From Symbiodinium sp. CCMP2592 (lineage: Eukaryota > Sar > Dinophyceae > Suessiales > Symbiodiniaceae): a stretch of DNA of 64,000 nucleotides. Within the stretch, counting starts at the first letter, position 1; each line of letters begins with the position of its first letter. Made by a program: the position numbers and the translations under genes. Below the pieces are notes generated by a model. It did not search any database, was not told the origin of the DNA, and worked only from the letters and a program-made list of their open reading frames with translations. The stretch lies in NCBI GenBank assembly GCA_905221615.1, contig CAJNDT010004946.1:363309-427308 (forward strand), in the 5' to 3' direction. Below are positions 12,201 to 19,663 of the stretch, in pieces.

Positions 12201-12237
12201 GCATCGTAGGTGACAGGGGTAGCCTTTGGGGCACCAT
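3229..12237 (-). CDS. Copia gag-pol polyprotein with long C-terminal extension (3002 residues)
   Basis: Domains in order: acidic coiled-coil N-terminus; gag-like helical region (about 11100-11800); two CCCH zinc fingers at about 10807-10870 (CX8CX5CX3H) and 10671-10730 (CX8CX4CX3H); aspartic protease with DTGCGHD at 9964-9984; integrase zinc-binding HLCTHRYRNPYCESC near 9240-9290, with the catalytic core following (FDFLD near 9150, LAERSNQ near 8870); copia-type RT with YVDD at 6715-6726; and RNase H (FADADYAGC, STPEAEIVAAD) at about 5880-6100. Past the RNase H end, about 5530-3229 encodes roughly 770 residues that copia elements normally lack. They contain two globular-looking blocks and no motif I can name. 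CCCH fingers instead of the usual CCHC knuckle are unusual. The listed ATG may be internal, see the overlap with the upstream ORF. Confidence 0.9.
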   Translation of the reverse strand: MVPQRLPLSPTMLPSMRQGDVRSRKRSRNEYEEKIADLRSEVLKAQKAEQRLRADRDEWRLFAETMQEDNGDDDGDEAGDENEDGEQDEGAGTGYDPPDSPDDDDDDKKKNGGGKPEPDPDPHARDPDGDADPEVTEVRISRREADKVTVPPWPVLTHLNNWRSVCTANVLGASADPNHEDWMLWLAPAFNPFPDVEALNDSGHKKFKSIDVKLGVAMVAMLRAGGDKSADLYLEVNRKANDYISRPEGKIIKGRQIIAMMYESFRTHDRLDMIITLEYLVKLQYQGDNKLHTFKQTWLEVLGRMRPEDIPSKTALRDCLHSKIKDSPAMKMDLGMHYDHLPYNHEDRSYDNLMKIIDRTIMRRREQSNLTQTQIGLRQMLEGKDLLAAPAKVPEKPTPNAASSAKVKASPTKPDKATPVLPQSKAKSHAKTKPKPKKKTRSESADNRGDKSKKQIRCKFHFTDAGCRNGDKCPFSHSKKTPERPFTPRTRTPSPSGGGGNRICYSFKNTGSCSRENCPFKHEAAATPAPEPKAKAKAKSEAKAAPAKPNAKAKALPAAPAIRLCRRWNPSAPAIWKRSSRQDEEESDCPSADSDADSDCSTDDESSGPTTSTRKEIKRNVTFADDVKFTSSCPRKSKKDKERKVKYVDMEAIVNDEDRAVTLEFAKHKARLRAQIMRDMVDDDDDQCGDRVSFVRIPGTSRVEEVSFYDGEDSIVERELDAAHSKRIINQGVFKCMVQPVILKKKIKFLMDTGCGHDLISQKKIEKHSLETLVTPEPISFQTANGITDTDLVSNFQTESFEEPINAYVLDDTPSVLSIGKRCMNFSYGFVWPPGREPFMINPQGKRISLFVNGDIPYIRAGSSKSLVHDDPEAKAITEVFKGVLTAGDVDVNVAAAAEAAPSEVEAEEEGEAHERPPDPEPHESPIEEVPESEAGRPPDDEGAGVGEVLLDGDDEVIIDVEGDGAPSRKARVGTLKAEAKTLAHLCTHRYRNPYCESCIRAKMKHLRTQRGAFQRVIKHWGDLVTFDFLDMRKAAEAGIGLDDGAREVLVIRDIATKMIAAIPTASRNTDEVVMAIRRLMGRRKIHMAYSDEAPEVDSAMAQLKIVIDHSLPGKPSNNSLAERSNQELINTVAASMLHAGLPAQYWSFALNCVMQNLNIEDVEGDGDSAWKRMTGKDFEGKAIPFGAKVFFKPTDTRPKTYGNKFDPKGIPGIFAGYIITAGQGWSKKYRVWDMKEFANANLSMDASVPRKLMRPYETEVIYFPEEITFPLKAEYERMNSTIEGLRDNVDLAGKEIKDVDDGDDGPPGGNGGDGDDDDQDGLLPPPDPGEDPDLQDIDPSDIETEPSREVFKSAEHEAIDAIGDRRLDELDEELGLRAAPPPSEPKGTGEDRRSLREVGPTGRLIPEGDIEEPGEIIKILKEKKLAPEEIEHWSTGKKGDGIVYLTDDGEACKIDKRGVPYKIRSDGRRTLPTRRPIHSYSPEAWKKMSEAEKKAAYKKEKRDKARVAKKDRKKAAIGKKIVTKVLDNMIFPKIVPCEEIDLQLNVSIDDDDGWSWAQSYVDQYTQEQFLADVVPAVPAHMVMDDNWIPSMPCTTSHRNVHREKNHAGGSCFNAMVTRPVTRKEMVNNPKAMEAFMKEWKGLWDQEVFDFSTTREYDDVVAEAKKKGEKVHMARVHGLIHEKNYQLKEDDPARKFKGRGVLLGDQVKDQNMEAALFQDLGNSPATFDASRWADYYGCLPGNDVQMADAIQAYIQAKLSGTPCWVELPDEAWHPSAKRHKFRRPVCRLIKALYGHPDAGTMWEQHCHTAVQKVGFKPIGDEWPSLYFHPQMRLLLVIYVDDLKMAGPKENLPKGWDMLRQELRLEEETPLGLYLGCRISKGEATLHDKTKVQTVTYDMETYLDMTVKKYCDVTGFDPTKFKTVPSPSPAEETKNHPARAPAQSGKSHRCTWCGHTMPVDKDGRLVPPPPIPKAPEEEEVNEANRGALAPQAASILMKLLYAARICRFDLLRSINNLARKITKWTKKEDALLHHLMAYVHQSKHHMMIGWVGNSLEDSSIGLFADADYAGCGESLKSTSGAHLHIQGSHTRFPLAGLSKRQGCLSHSTPEAEIVAADFAMSRLGLPAITLWQQLGGHDPNFVFYDDNQTMIGVIRTGKNPTMRHLERTHGICIGWMHSIFQEGYVSLAYEVTAKMSADIHTKSFKDSVSWTHACQLINIFPPALIGSQEIMDLMRPTHTQSTDEKGQQHYSFKSEVPCSPYTQTPILPQVLYRAGLSSKEGLQEHDSVDPILVVKFPRMLRGPPSALPPGRYLRSTWILREGQWHQMEDRAAILDQPGKFDRYVERAVFQYHPVRGHLRPAAISEVLAPPFLPPPAPPLGQSYVRALPAKWRAVVVTLARAIHGGYQGFTLPLCFNGLSKSQASQFGYDQWSSVYEDVWHDAAEQKREYQGYDGAIVPHVVDFAENKPKEGLVIQFLDHDGGLVHTYKNPYSRWKYRITIKDAPKAVTVWTLVGVDEENWWNEYAPGKDCIAQHAPDSHYDPGMQVNVLSMGREVDDAMCAYLFDVVEARKNNPNSVIFIGAGVLGKNSWLSRKIANNPERAKLRTDYPWGEVVQRIARRAASWGNQVIIEVPPRVQVQETKQYKGLQEDAVWKSIKIQGCTHGQRYIFRDPVSPGTAVELGYCKDEWEYFAANVALHPKSSDMCSAKHVHMTDADAKDRSDNCELTSQISRRLLKTLKFQATGDGKLVAMPSKAEGRKPDRIIVDLCGMGNGYAVSKSTKGCTRIICKELIGSTADEDSLIGAMKKSCRNDLRTPVLFVASLLRSGASPGGSEGTCVGGEKRSGGKYKVFRSVLKSLKRLLKKCAEFSDVYFSLDMPSSCSCWSWPELHALVSSGKVTKVKVDDHVGAGGDGGGRRIMFSNMPEADRLMVKLSGCLDHETGNSLSQCIEVSWRSIAKNVRSLVRAHASLSRDAHESKDIAWQQRQCVDADGGAIRQPRLRNN

Positions 12238-14161
12238 TGGGGTCGTTGCCCCTCATAGATGCGATAATGCCGTCGATACCAACAGGTCTTGAAGAGCTGG
12301 CGGATGCTGTGGACTTCGATCCCAACATCCCGCGATCCTCCAGGAGTTCACGTAGCTGTCGGTCACGTACGGCTGCCGCATCACTTTGTCCATGAAATCC
12401 GCTTGGTATGCCAAACAGAGTGGCTGCACTGGGCGTGGAACGCGCATGTGCTGAACTGCTAATGCCTGGCACGTGGTGCTCGGGCATTGCGTCTGCCACG
12501 ATCGGCGTTGCATAGGATTTATTTACCTCACCTTTGATGTTGCCAGTGAAGAAGTTTCCACCGGTAAATGGAACGCCATCCATCGCAAGGTTCTTGTCCT
12601 TGTCCGATTCTGAGAATGCGAACTTCTCTTTGGCGACTGGACTAACTTGACTTGGGGACCGTATTTCAGGGGATCGCACCTCACCTCCTACGGAAAATGC
12701 AGGTACTACGTCCTTTCCTACGTGCTCCCAGCCAGACTCAGTAGTCCTCGAAGACATGGGCATGCTCGAAGGCCGTGTCACTCCGCCATGGTAGTTGGAG
12801 TTCCGTGCTGCCTCCAATTCGCTGCGTGTCCTCGCTTGAAGATCTTCTTGTGCTTTGAGCGTTTTCCTGAGTTCACTCAGCTCGTCGTGCAAGGTAGGCA
12901 ATGCTCGCCTTGCATGATCCTCATTCTGATGGAGTCGGTCCTCTGCATCTTGCATCCTCCCCACAGCCATTTTGCGGTACTCTTCCTCCTCACCAAGACG
13001 TTCGCGAAGCCGAAGTCGCTCTTGATCAATGGCTGCGCTGTTTCCAGCTAGCCCTTGAATCTCGTTTATGGCTCGCAACTCCTGATTCCTGACCAGGTGG
13101 AATCGTTCCTGCACTGCTTGCAAGGCTTGTTCCGAACTTGCTGTGTTCGACCGGAGGAACAAGTTCTCTCTGGCTTGTTCATGAAGTTCATGAGTCAGAT
13201 GCTCATACTCACGTGCCATAAGCTCACCATCGCCCTGCGCTCTTGCCTCCAACTGCACAAAGTTAGTGGCTGCTTCCGTGCGAAACACATGTAGCTGTTG
13301 AGCCAGTTCCTCGGCAACGGCGTGTGCTTGACGTTGTTGAGCAGAGTTCTGTTCATCCATGCGAAACAAAGCTGTTTCATAGTCTCGCTTCATCTCCTGA
13401 TTGACATTGTTGATGTGCCTCATGGCTAAGCATGCATGGTCACGTTGTCGTTCCAATTCTTCGATGCGAATCCCAGATCCTTCATCTTCTTGCTGCATCT
13501 CCTTGATCTTCTCCATCAGGGTCTGGACAACACCTTCGTACTCCTGCACCTGACTTCGATAGTACATCTGCTGTGCAAGATTCGATGCTTCAAACTGTTG
13601 CGGAATTGTCAGTCCCTGGTAGGCATTCGGACCATCGGCTATGGCTGGTGTAGTCACCGACGAAGCGTCACCCCGTGCAGGGATCGTGTCCAGAGTCATA
13701 TCCAGATCGTCAGCCTCGCGTGGTTGATTGGTAACCATTCGATTCCATGTCATGGACTTGTCACGTCCACGAGTGGCCGAAGTCCTAGATCGTGCTGAAG
13801 AGCTTCTCGAAGATGATGGTCGCGGCTTCTTTTCCAAAGTCTTCACTCCCTTGTCCTTTGCCCTCGACGGGGTCCGAGGTGCCTGAAAACCAGACGCTTC
13901 GGATCGTCGTTCTGAAGCCTTGCTCGTCCTCGAACCTGTGGATGTTGGACGCGAAGGCGTGGATGCTCTTGGTAGACTCTTTGCTTTTGGTTTGGGAACT
14001 GCCTTTGCAATGGCAAGCGCAGAAGATTGACCTTTGTCATCTTCCGTGGAGCTATCAACGGATTGCACCACTGTGTCATCAGCTGTTGACTCACCAACGG
14101 CTGGCGCTGCCACATCGGCACCGAAAGTCATTGTCGTATCTTGACTTGATCCCGAGTTCAT
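12128..14161 (-). CDS. Coiled-coil gag-like ORF upstream of copia pol (677 residues)
   Basis: It starts at the ATG at 14161. The N-terminal 150 residues are Ser/Lys/Pro-rich and probably disordered. They are followed by about 300 residues of heptad-like Glu/Gln/Arg/Leu sequence (13560-12830), predicted long coiled coils typical of self-assembling gag proteins. The ORF ends inside the start of the polyprotein ORF. In the overlap (about 12180-12128) the heptad pattern of this frame (IEKEVAERVRRE) passes directly into that of the downstream frame (YEEKIADLRSEV). The two ORFs therefore look like one protein joined by a +1 frame change, either programmed, as in yeast Ty1, or an indel. Confidence 0.75.
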   Translation of the reverse strand: MNSGSSQDTTMTFGADVAAPAVGESTADDTVVQSVDSSTEDDKGQSSALAIAKAVPKPKAKSLPRASTPSRPTSTGSRTSKASERRSEASGFQAPRTPSRAKDKGVKTLEKKPRPSSSRSSSARSRTSATRGRDKSMTWNRMVTNQPREADDLDMTLDTIPARGDASSVTTPAIADGPNAYQGLTIPQQFEASNLAQQMYYRSQVQEYEGVVQTLMEKIKEMQQEDEGSGIRIEELERQRDHACLAMRHINNVNQEMKRDYETALFRMDEQNSAQQRQAHAVAEELAQQLHVFRTEAATNFVQLEARAQGDGELMAREYEHLTHELHEQARENLFLRSNTASSEQALQAVQERFHLVRNQELRAINEIQGLAGNSAAIDQERLRLRERLGEEEEYRKMAVGRMQDAEDRLHQNEDHARRALPTLHDELSELRKTLKAQEDLQARTRSELEAARNSNYHGGVTRPSSMPMSSRTTESGWEHVGKDVVPAFSVGGEVRSPEIRSPSQVSPVAKEKFAFSESDKDKNLAMDGVPFTGGNFFTGNIKGEVNKSYATPIVADAMPEHHVPGISSSAHARSTPSAATLFGIPSGFHGQSDAAAVRDRQLRELLEDRGMLGSKSTASASSSRPVGIDGIIASMRGNDPNGAPKATPVTYDASIHEARRRQIEKEVAERVRREDC

Positions 14162-14693
14162 TGTGGTCGTAGTAGATCAAGTAGTCTTTGCTGCAGAAAG
14201 GCAGAGCCGCGTACGGCTGATAACCTGCGTGGGGATTTGATCCTGGTAATGTTCTCTGTTGCTCACCCCACAAAGAGCTGTATTGACTGTTGGCGTGGTT
14301 GCCTTCTACAGACTGGATCACCGTTACTTCCACTTCCACACACGCACTCCTATGCAGGCAGATCCAACGTTCGCTCGTTTTGCACACTCACGGCCGGCGG
14401 TGGATCGTCTGTGCACGGGATAGCTCTGTCCACTCGGAGAATCACAGAAGATTATAGCACTTTAGCTATGGGCAATGCTTTCTAGAGCTTGTGCTCATTC
14501 TTGAGCCAAACGTTGCATGGGCGGTCATACTGAAAGGATGGATAGGCATTGCGGTGTGCGTAGCACTACCACAAGCCTACTCCTAGAGACGAGGGACGCG
14601 TAGCGTGCCCCCTTCCCTTGCACTTTACACGGTCTTGCTCACAGCTCTTATAGTGACACCTTAGAACTTGACAAGGCATCGCAGTCCGTTCGC
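14162..14693. other. Non-coding region upstream of the copia ORFs
   Basis: No ORF or exon could be supported here. It should contain the element's 5' untranslated region and 5' LTR if these are intact. I saw no convincing primer-binding site. Confidence 0.4.
14500..14510 (-). other. Possible relic of the dinoflagellate spliced leader 3' end
   Basis: On the minus strand these bases read TTTGGCTCAAG, identical to the last 11 bases of the dinoflagellate trans-spliced leader. Only scattered positions match further 5'. It lies 339 bases upstream of the gag ATG on the same strand. By chance an 11-mer match has a few percent probability in a window this size. Confidence 0.3.
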
Positions 14694-14743
<50 letters not shown>

Positions 14744-14860
14744 CAGTCGTTGTAGCAGCAGCAGGAGTAGTAGTAGAGTAGTAGGAGTAGTAGTAGTAGT
14801 AGTAGTAGTAGCAGCATTAGCATTCGCAGTAGACGTCGCAATATTATTCGCATTTAGCAT
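14694..14860. repeat. (GTA)n/(TAG)n microsatellite with AGC variants
   Basis: Nearly uninterrupted GTA/TAG triplets run from 14694 to about 14745 and from 14769 to 14812, with AGC and GCATTA variants between and after. Tyr- or Leu-rich ORFs here are artefacts of the repeat. Confidence 0.95.
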
Positions 14861-14899
14861 TAGTACTCGTATTCGTTCTAGTATTAGGAGTCGCGTTGG

Positions 14900-15365
14900 C
14901 CTTAGAATTAGATTAGTAGTCGCATGTGTATTAGTGTTTGTGTATTACTGCATTACTGGACTACTGCATCAGTGACTTGTATGGTAAATAGTATAGTATA
15001 ATACAGTATAGTAATGTATTGTGTAGTACATGCATAGTACGTCATAGTACAGTACACAGTGTAGTATAGCATGGTAGGTAGCGCAGTATAGTATATAGTA
15101 CAGTCCAGTATAGCATAGCATAGTGAAGCATAGTATAGCATCGTATCGTATAGTATCGCATCGTGACGTGCCACACATGTCGTGAGGAATAGTGCCATTG
15201 CAAAGACCATAGTACAGCATGGTATCGTGAAACCTAGTCTAGTATAGTGTACTGCAACCTATTATTATGGTATGGTATGGCTGGTTACTATATATAGTAC
15301 AGAGTACAATATAGTACAGACAGTAAAGTACAGTATGGCACCATGTAGTACCGTGGAGTAGGGTA
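14900..15365. repeat. Degenerate TAGTATAGTACAG minisatellite
   Basis: TAGTA, CAGTATAG and TAGTACAG variants recur through 14985-15160 and again at 15290-15365, with a non-repeat gap at about 15165-15235. Confidence 0.75.
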
Positions 15366-15380
15366 GAGTAGTCAGCTTAC

Positions 15381-18300
15381 ATCGGCCTGGCCTGGGAATG
15401 GTAACTTGGAGGCCTGCACGGCATGGGATGTCCAAGCTTCTGTTTTGGTTCGGGGCTGCTCCTGTATTACATCGCACCACACACACACACACACTGGAAC
15501 CTGTACACTTTTGATGTTGATGGCGGCACCATCACGACTTGAGGGTGACGATGACGGTTCCATTGGCAGTGGCAGCAGCATGTGCTTGCTCTGATTCTTG
15601 AAGCGTGTGGCTGAGCTTCTCCGGCAGAGGAATCTGGAGCATCATGCAAGAGCTTGAGACTTCGACATGGACATGCGCACGCTCATAAGTGTGCACATTG
15701 ATCTTTCGCCATAAGCACAGAGACTGTGACTTGTGCATATGATAAAGATACAGTATTTGCATGTGTGTGCGTGTGTTTGTTTAATATGTTTCTATAAGAG
15801 AGGGTGCTACGACGAGTGGCGTGTTGCCTGACCTATCACTTGTCTCCGCTCATACAGTTTACTTCGTAACTAATCTAGGACCTAGGAACTAGTGCAGCAG
15901 CTGCCCGTAGCGGCCTGTCGCACGGAATGAAGGCAGGCTCGGCCTGGAATCGAAGCTATCATCACCCCCACCTACCCCCAAACGCCCCGCCGCCGAGTTG
16001 CCCAATCAATGAGACCATACGGGGAGGGACTGTGTTGACTTAGCAACCTGCGACAATGTGATTCGAGTTTTATGCCCTGTGGGTTCGAGAACTTGTTGCC
16101 TTCAATAAGTGTCCTGCTGTTCTGGGAGAGATTCGGTCCACTCATGTCTCGAGCAGAGACTCACCACAACGGAGCACAGGACGACTAGCACTGTCAACAC
16201 TCAGGGCGATTTATTTCCGGGCTGCCGTGAGCAGGCTTGGGCTGAAATGTCCATCTTGAGCCTGCTGAACGGCGGTCTATGAAGCGATGACAGGAATAAG
16301 TTTCTCAATGAAAGCTGCATAAGACCTCAGACAGCCTGGCATTGCTTGACTTAGCTGACATGTGCTGAAATGGTCTGTTCGGATATTCAGAGGACGACCA
16401 GAGAAACGATAATGTGCAGGTACGTGCCGAGGTGCCAGGTGAGGATCTGCACACAACGGTCCGAAACACGACTTGCAGAAAGAAAGCAGCAGATGCCCTG
16501 GATTAGGGCAAGGGTGGTCTCACTGAAACTAGACTTACTATAGTGGCATTGTCATGAAGCCTCGGGAGGCGTGTCGGAACAGCATGCCCATGTCGCCAAG
16601 CGTTTCGTAGACACAGATCCAGTGCCAAAGGGATGCGTCCTCGGGCCGTGATAGGCCCAAACTCTCCAAGGACCTCTGGGTTCCCGGCTCGTGAGAAAGC
16701 CTCAGCATGAGGAGGAAGCTTGATGTGCTCTCCCGAAGGTTCTGGACTTCCCGGATGGCCAAATGAAGAACTGCGAACATGTTCCCGAAAGAAGAATGCC
16801 GAGACAGTATCCGAGGCAGCAGCCTCTGCCGATGCCATGGGCATGGGGGGCACCTGCGAAGGGTTGATACGACCTATAGCGGGCGGCCGTGCGAAAACGG
16901 ACAGCCCCGAAAAGCATATGTGTCACGCTGGCGAAGTTTAGCGCGAGTCCCAACAGCATTGTGTCATGTGCCCGCTGTGGAACCACGACATCAAACCCAA
17001 CACTTCAAAAGCTCAACCCTTACCGTGCTAATTAGCTCGTTTGCCAAGATCAGTGTGTCTTTTCTCCTGCGCCACTGCTCACCCATCATTCCTCCCATCC
17101 ATTCTGTCAAGGTAGATGCTAACTTGTGGACATAAAAATCCTTGTCTGCTTGCATTGCGAGCTAAACCATGCTATTAGTAAACATGAACTCGTAATCGAG
17201 GTTGCTCACCGGATGGCGATGACCACAAGTTATGAAGGAGGCATGTACCTTTTGCAGATTCCCAAGCTGCCGGGAGTTGCAGTTTTGGGGGACTTCTATC
17301 CAGACACTATAGACTATACCATGCTGTGCAAGGAGAGAGCGAGCTGTACTAGGAGAGTTGAATCTCAGCACAGGGTAGTTCCAGATCAATGTCTCCACGC
17401 ATTATGGGCACGTGGCTGGCATGAGGGCGTGGTCTTTAGTGACTTCAGTGTTGCCAAGGCTCAAGCTCTAGTCGATGCCGTTGGGCTCGAAACACAGAGG
17501 TTTGCCCGTGCGAAAAGGAGGGTTCACTCCCTTCACTTCATGTCCACAGGCGCCCTGTTGACTGCTTCATGCTAGGAGGCACCATGCAGCCCCTTCTCCA
17601 AAGCTTCAGCTCCAACTGACGGCAGGGATCTTCTTGTCTCACTTCAGGCTGAAATGTCAAGGTTCACATGATGCACTGACTACAGTAGTGCTGAGTGACA
17701 GGGAACGAACATGGCGATAGCATGCATACATAAGCATCTCCATTTTGCCTAGACGGCTTCAACCCGTTTCTGTGGCCCAGCTCACCCACATGGACGGCTT
17801 GGCACCTCGATCCAGCGGCTCGGTACGGTAGGTGAAACTTTACAGTCAGTTGCAATCAAGAGGGGTCTCCTCCCTACTGAGATCTATGCTAGTCGAGGGA
17901 GTTCCCAGGGGTTTGCGAGGGATCAACAGACCGGCAACCCTCAAACATCTCGCGCTCGAAGAAGCATAAACCAAACCGACTCTTGTTATGCTACCGGCCG
18001 TGAGATTTGATTCGCTTGACTCTGAGCTGCCGAGACTGACTCGAATCACCAATCATTTCTGCAGATTACATTGAGACAGGGAGCCGTGAAGCTAGGCAAA
18101 CCGGTCGAAGTTGCTGCTTTGCTCCAGAGCCTGACCAGGATGGGTGGCGGATGGCTCTTGCTCGGGTGCAGCTGGAGTCCATGCAAAGCCAAACCCTACA
18201 CCGGAACCTGGAACCCTACTTACGTACGGTAATCGTCGCGTCCCTTTGAAGGACCGGTCCAAGCCATCAGGGCATGTGAACATCCAGTTCGGCGTCCCGT

Positions 18301-19628
18301 CCGCTGGTCTTGGTCTTGCTGGCGATACCCGACAAACCTTCTAAATGTGCGTCCAGGGTTCTACAAGCGACATAGCTACTCCTTACCCGACAGATGTCTC
18401 CATGCCCAACAAGACTGTCTTACGTTTCTGCGCCCTGGCCTCATGCACAGCATAGTTCAGCATCTCTGAGCAAAAAGCATCGTTGCGGTCAGAGCGCAGT
18501 GCGCGATGGTAGTATTCAATGGCCTGCCAGGAAGCAATCTGCGACCGATGATTTTGAACATGCCGCAAAAAGCAAACCCTCTTCGAGTTCAGGGTTCAAG
18601 ATCCTAAAGCTGCCTCAGAAGCAGTTTCTTTCGTACGAAGCCCACGGGTTTGGGTTTGGAATCATGCACAGGGCCGAACATGATGTACACCCGTCACAAG
18701 TGGTCAGAGATTGGCCGTACACAGTAGCGTCCTTTCCTGATCAAAGCATCATGAGCAAGGAAGGAAGACTACAAGGATAAGCACTGTTAGAGCTGTCAGC
18801 ACTTGCAGGGAGTTGGCAATTGCTGGATGTTGGCCTTCAGGAAACATCAACGCTGCCGCTCGAGGTCTGTTTCCGGTCTGCGCCACTCGGTTCGCGTCCT
18901 GGCCTTCGTAGCGACGGCCAAAAGGGCCAAGCTGCAGACCCGCGTGCCCGCCAAACCTTGCCCAAACCCTGAAACACTATCTCAGACTGAAGCCCAAGCG
19001 GACACCATTCCCACTGAATCCAAACAGACCGTTCAACTTACGAAAAGAAGCTCTGCGCCCTATGCTCACGCATTGGGGGGAATAAGATGACAAGCTCTCC
19101 GCGGCAGAAGAATGAAAAGAAAGAACGATGGCCACGCCGTTCGTGCATCTGCGCCCTGAGACGATTGTCTTGTGGCATGCGCACCTCAACAATTTCAGAA
19201 TCATTCACTCCAAGTAGCGGGTGCTAAAGATTCTGATCAACTGTAGGCGACACATCAGGTCTTCCAAAAAGAGGCTCTGAAGAACGAACGGCTTTGTCGT
19301 ACTCATCGCGATCTTGGCGCTGCAATCCGGGGCACCGCCACTTGTGCATAATGAGAGATGTTTAGAATCGGAATAAAAAAAACTTGTTGCTTCAATGAAT
19401 CAGCACTCACATGCTCCTCGTGTCATTCCGATGCAGATATGGCAGAGCTTGTGTTATTTTTGCAGTATGTATAAACAATGAGTATATAAATCATTCAGGA
19501 GAGTGTGTCGGAAAACAAGCCCGTGCTTTTCGAGCAAGACAAGCGAGTCTCAAATCGATTTGTACAATTTTCTGGGATAGCTTCTTACGAAAGCTTCAAA
19601 CTCGGGCCAGTAGTGCGACGCTGTCTGC

Positions 19629-19663
<35 letters not shown>

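Larger units (their letters stand above)
3229..14161 (-). mobile_element. Ty1/copia-type LTR retrotransposon, coding part
   Basis: Two overlapping minus-strand ORFs (12128-14161 and 3229-12237) give the copia order gag, protease, integrase, reverse transcriptase, RNase H. The 9-kb second ORF has no stop, so this copy is young or constrained. I compared the flanks at 14162-14640 and 2490-3228 by eye and saw no pair of direct repeats that could be LTRs. The termini and target-site duplication therefore remain undefined. Confidence 0.85.

Noticed and set aside
2490-14640. LTRs of the copia element
   Set aside because: No pair of direct repeats or matching TG...CA ends was seen by eye in the flanks; they may be outside the stretch compared or lost.
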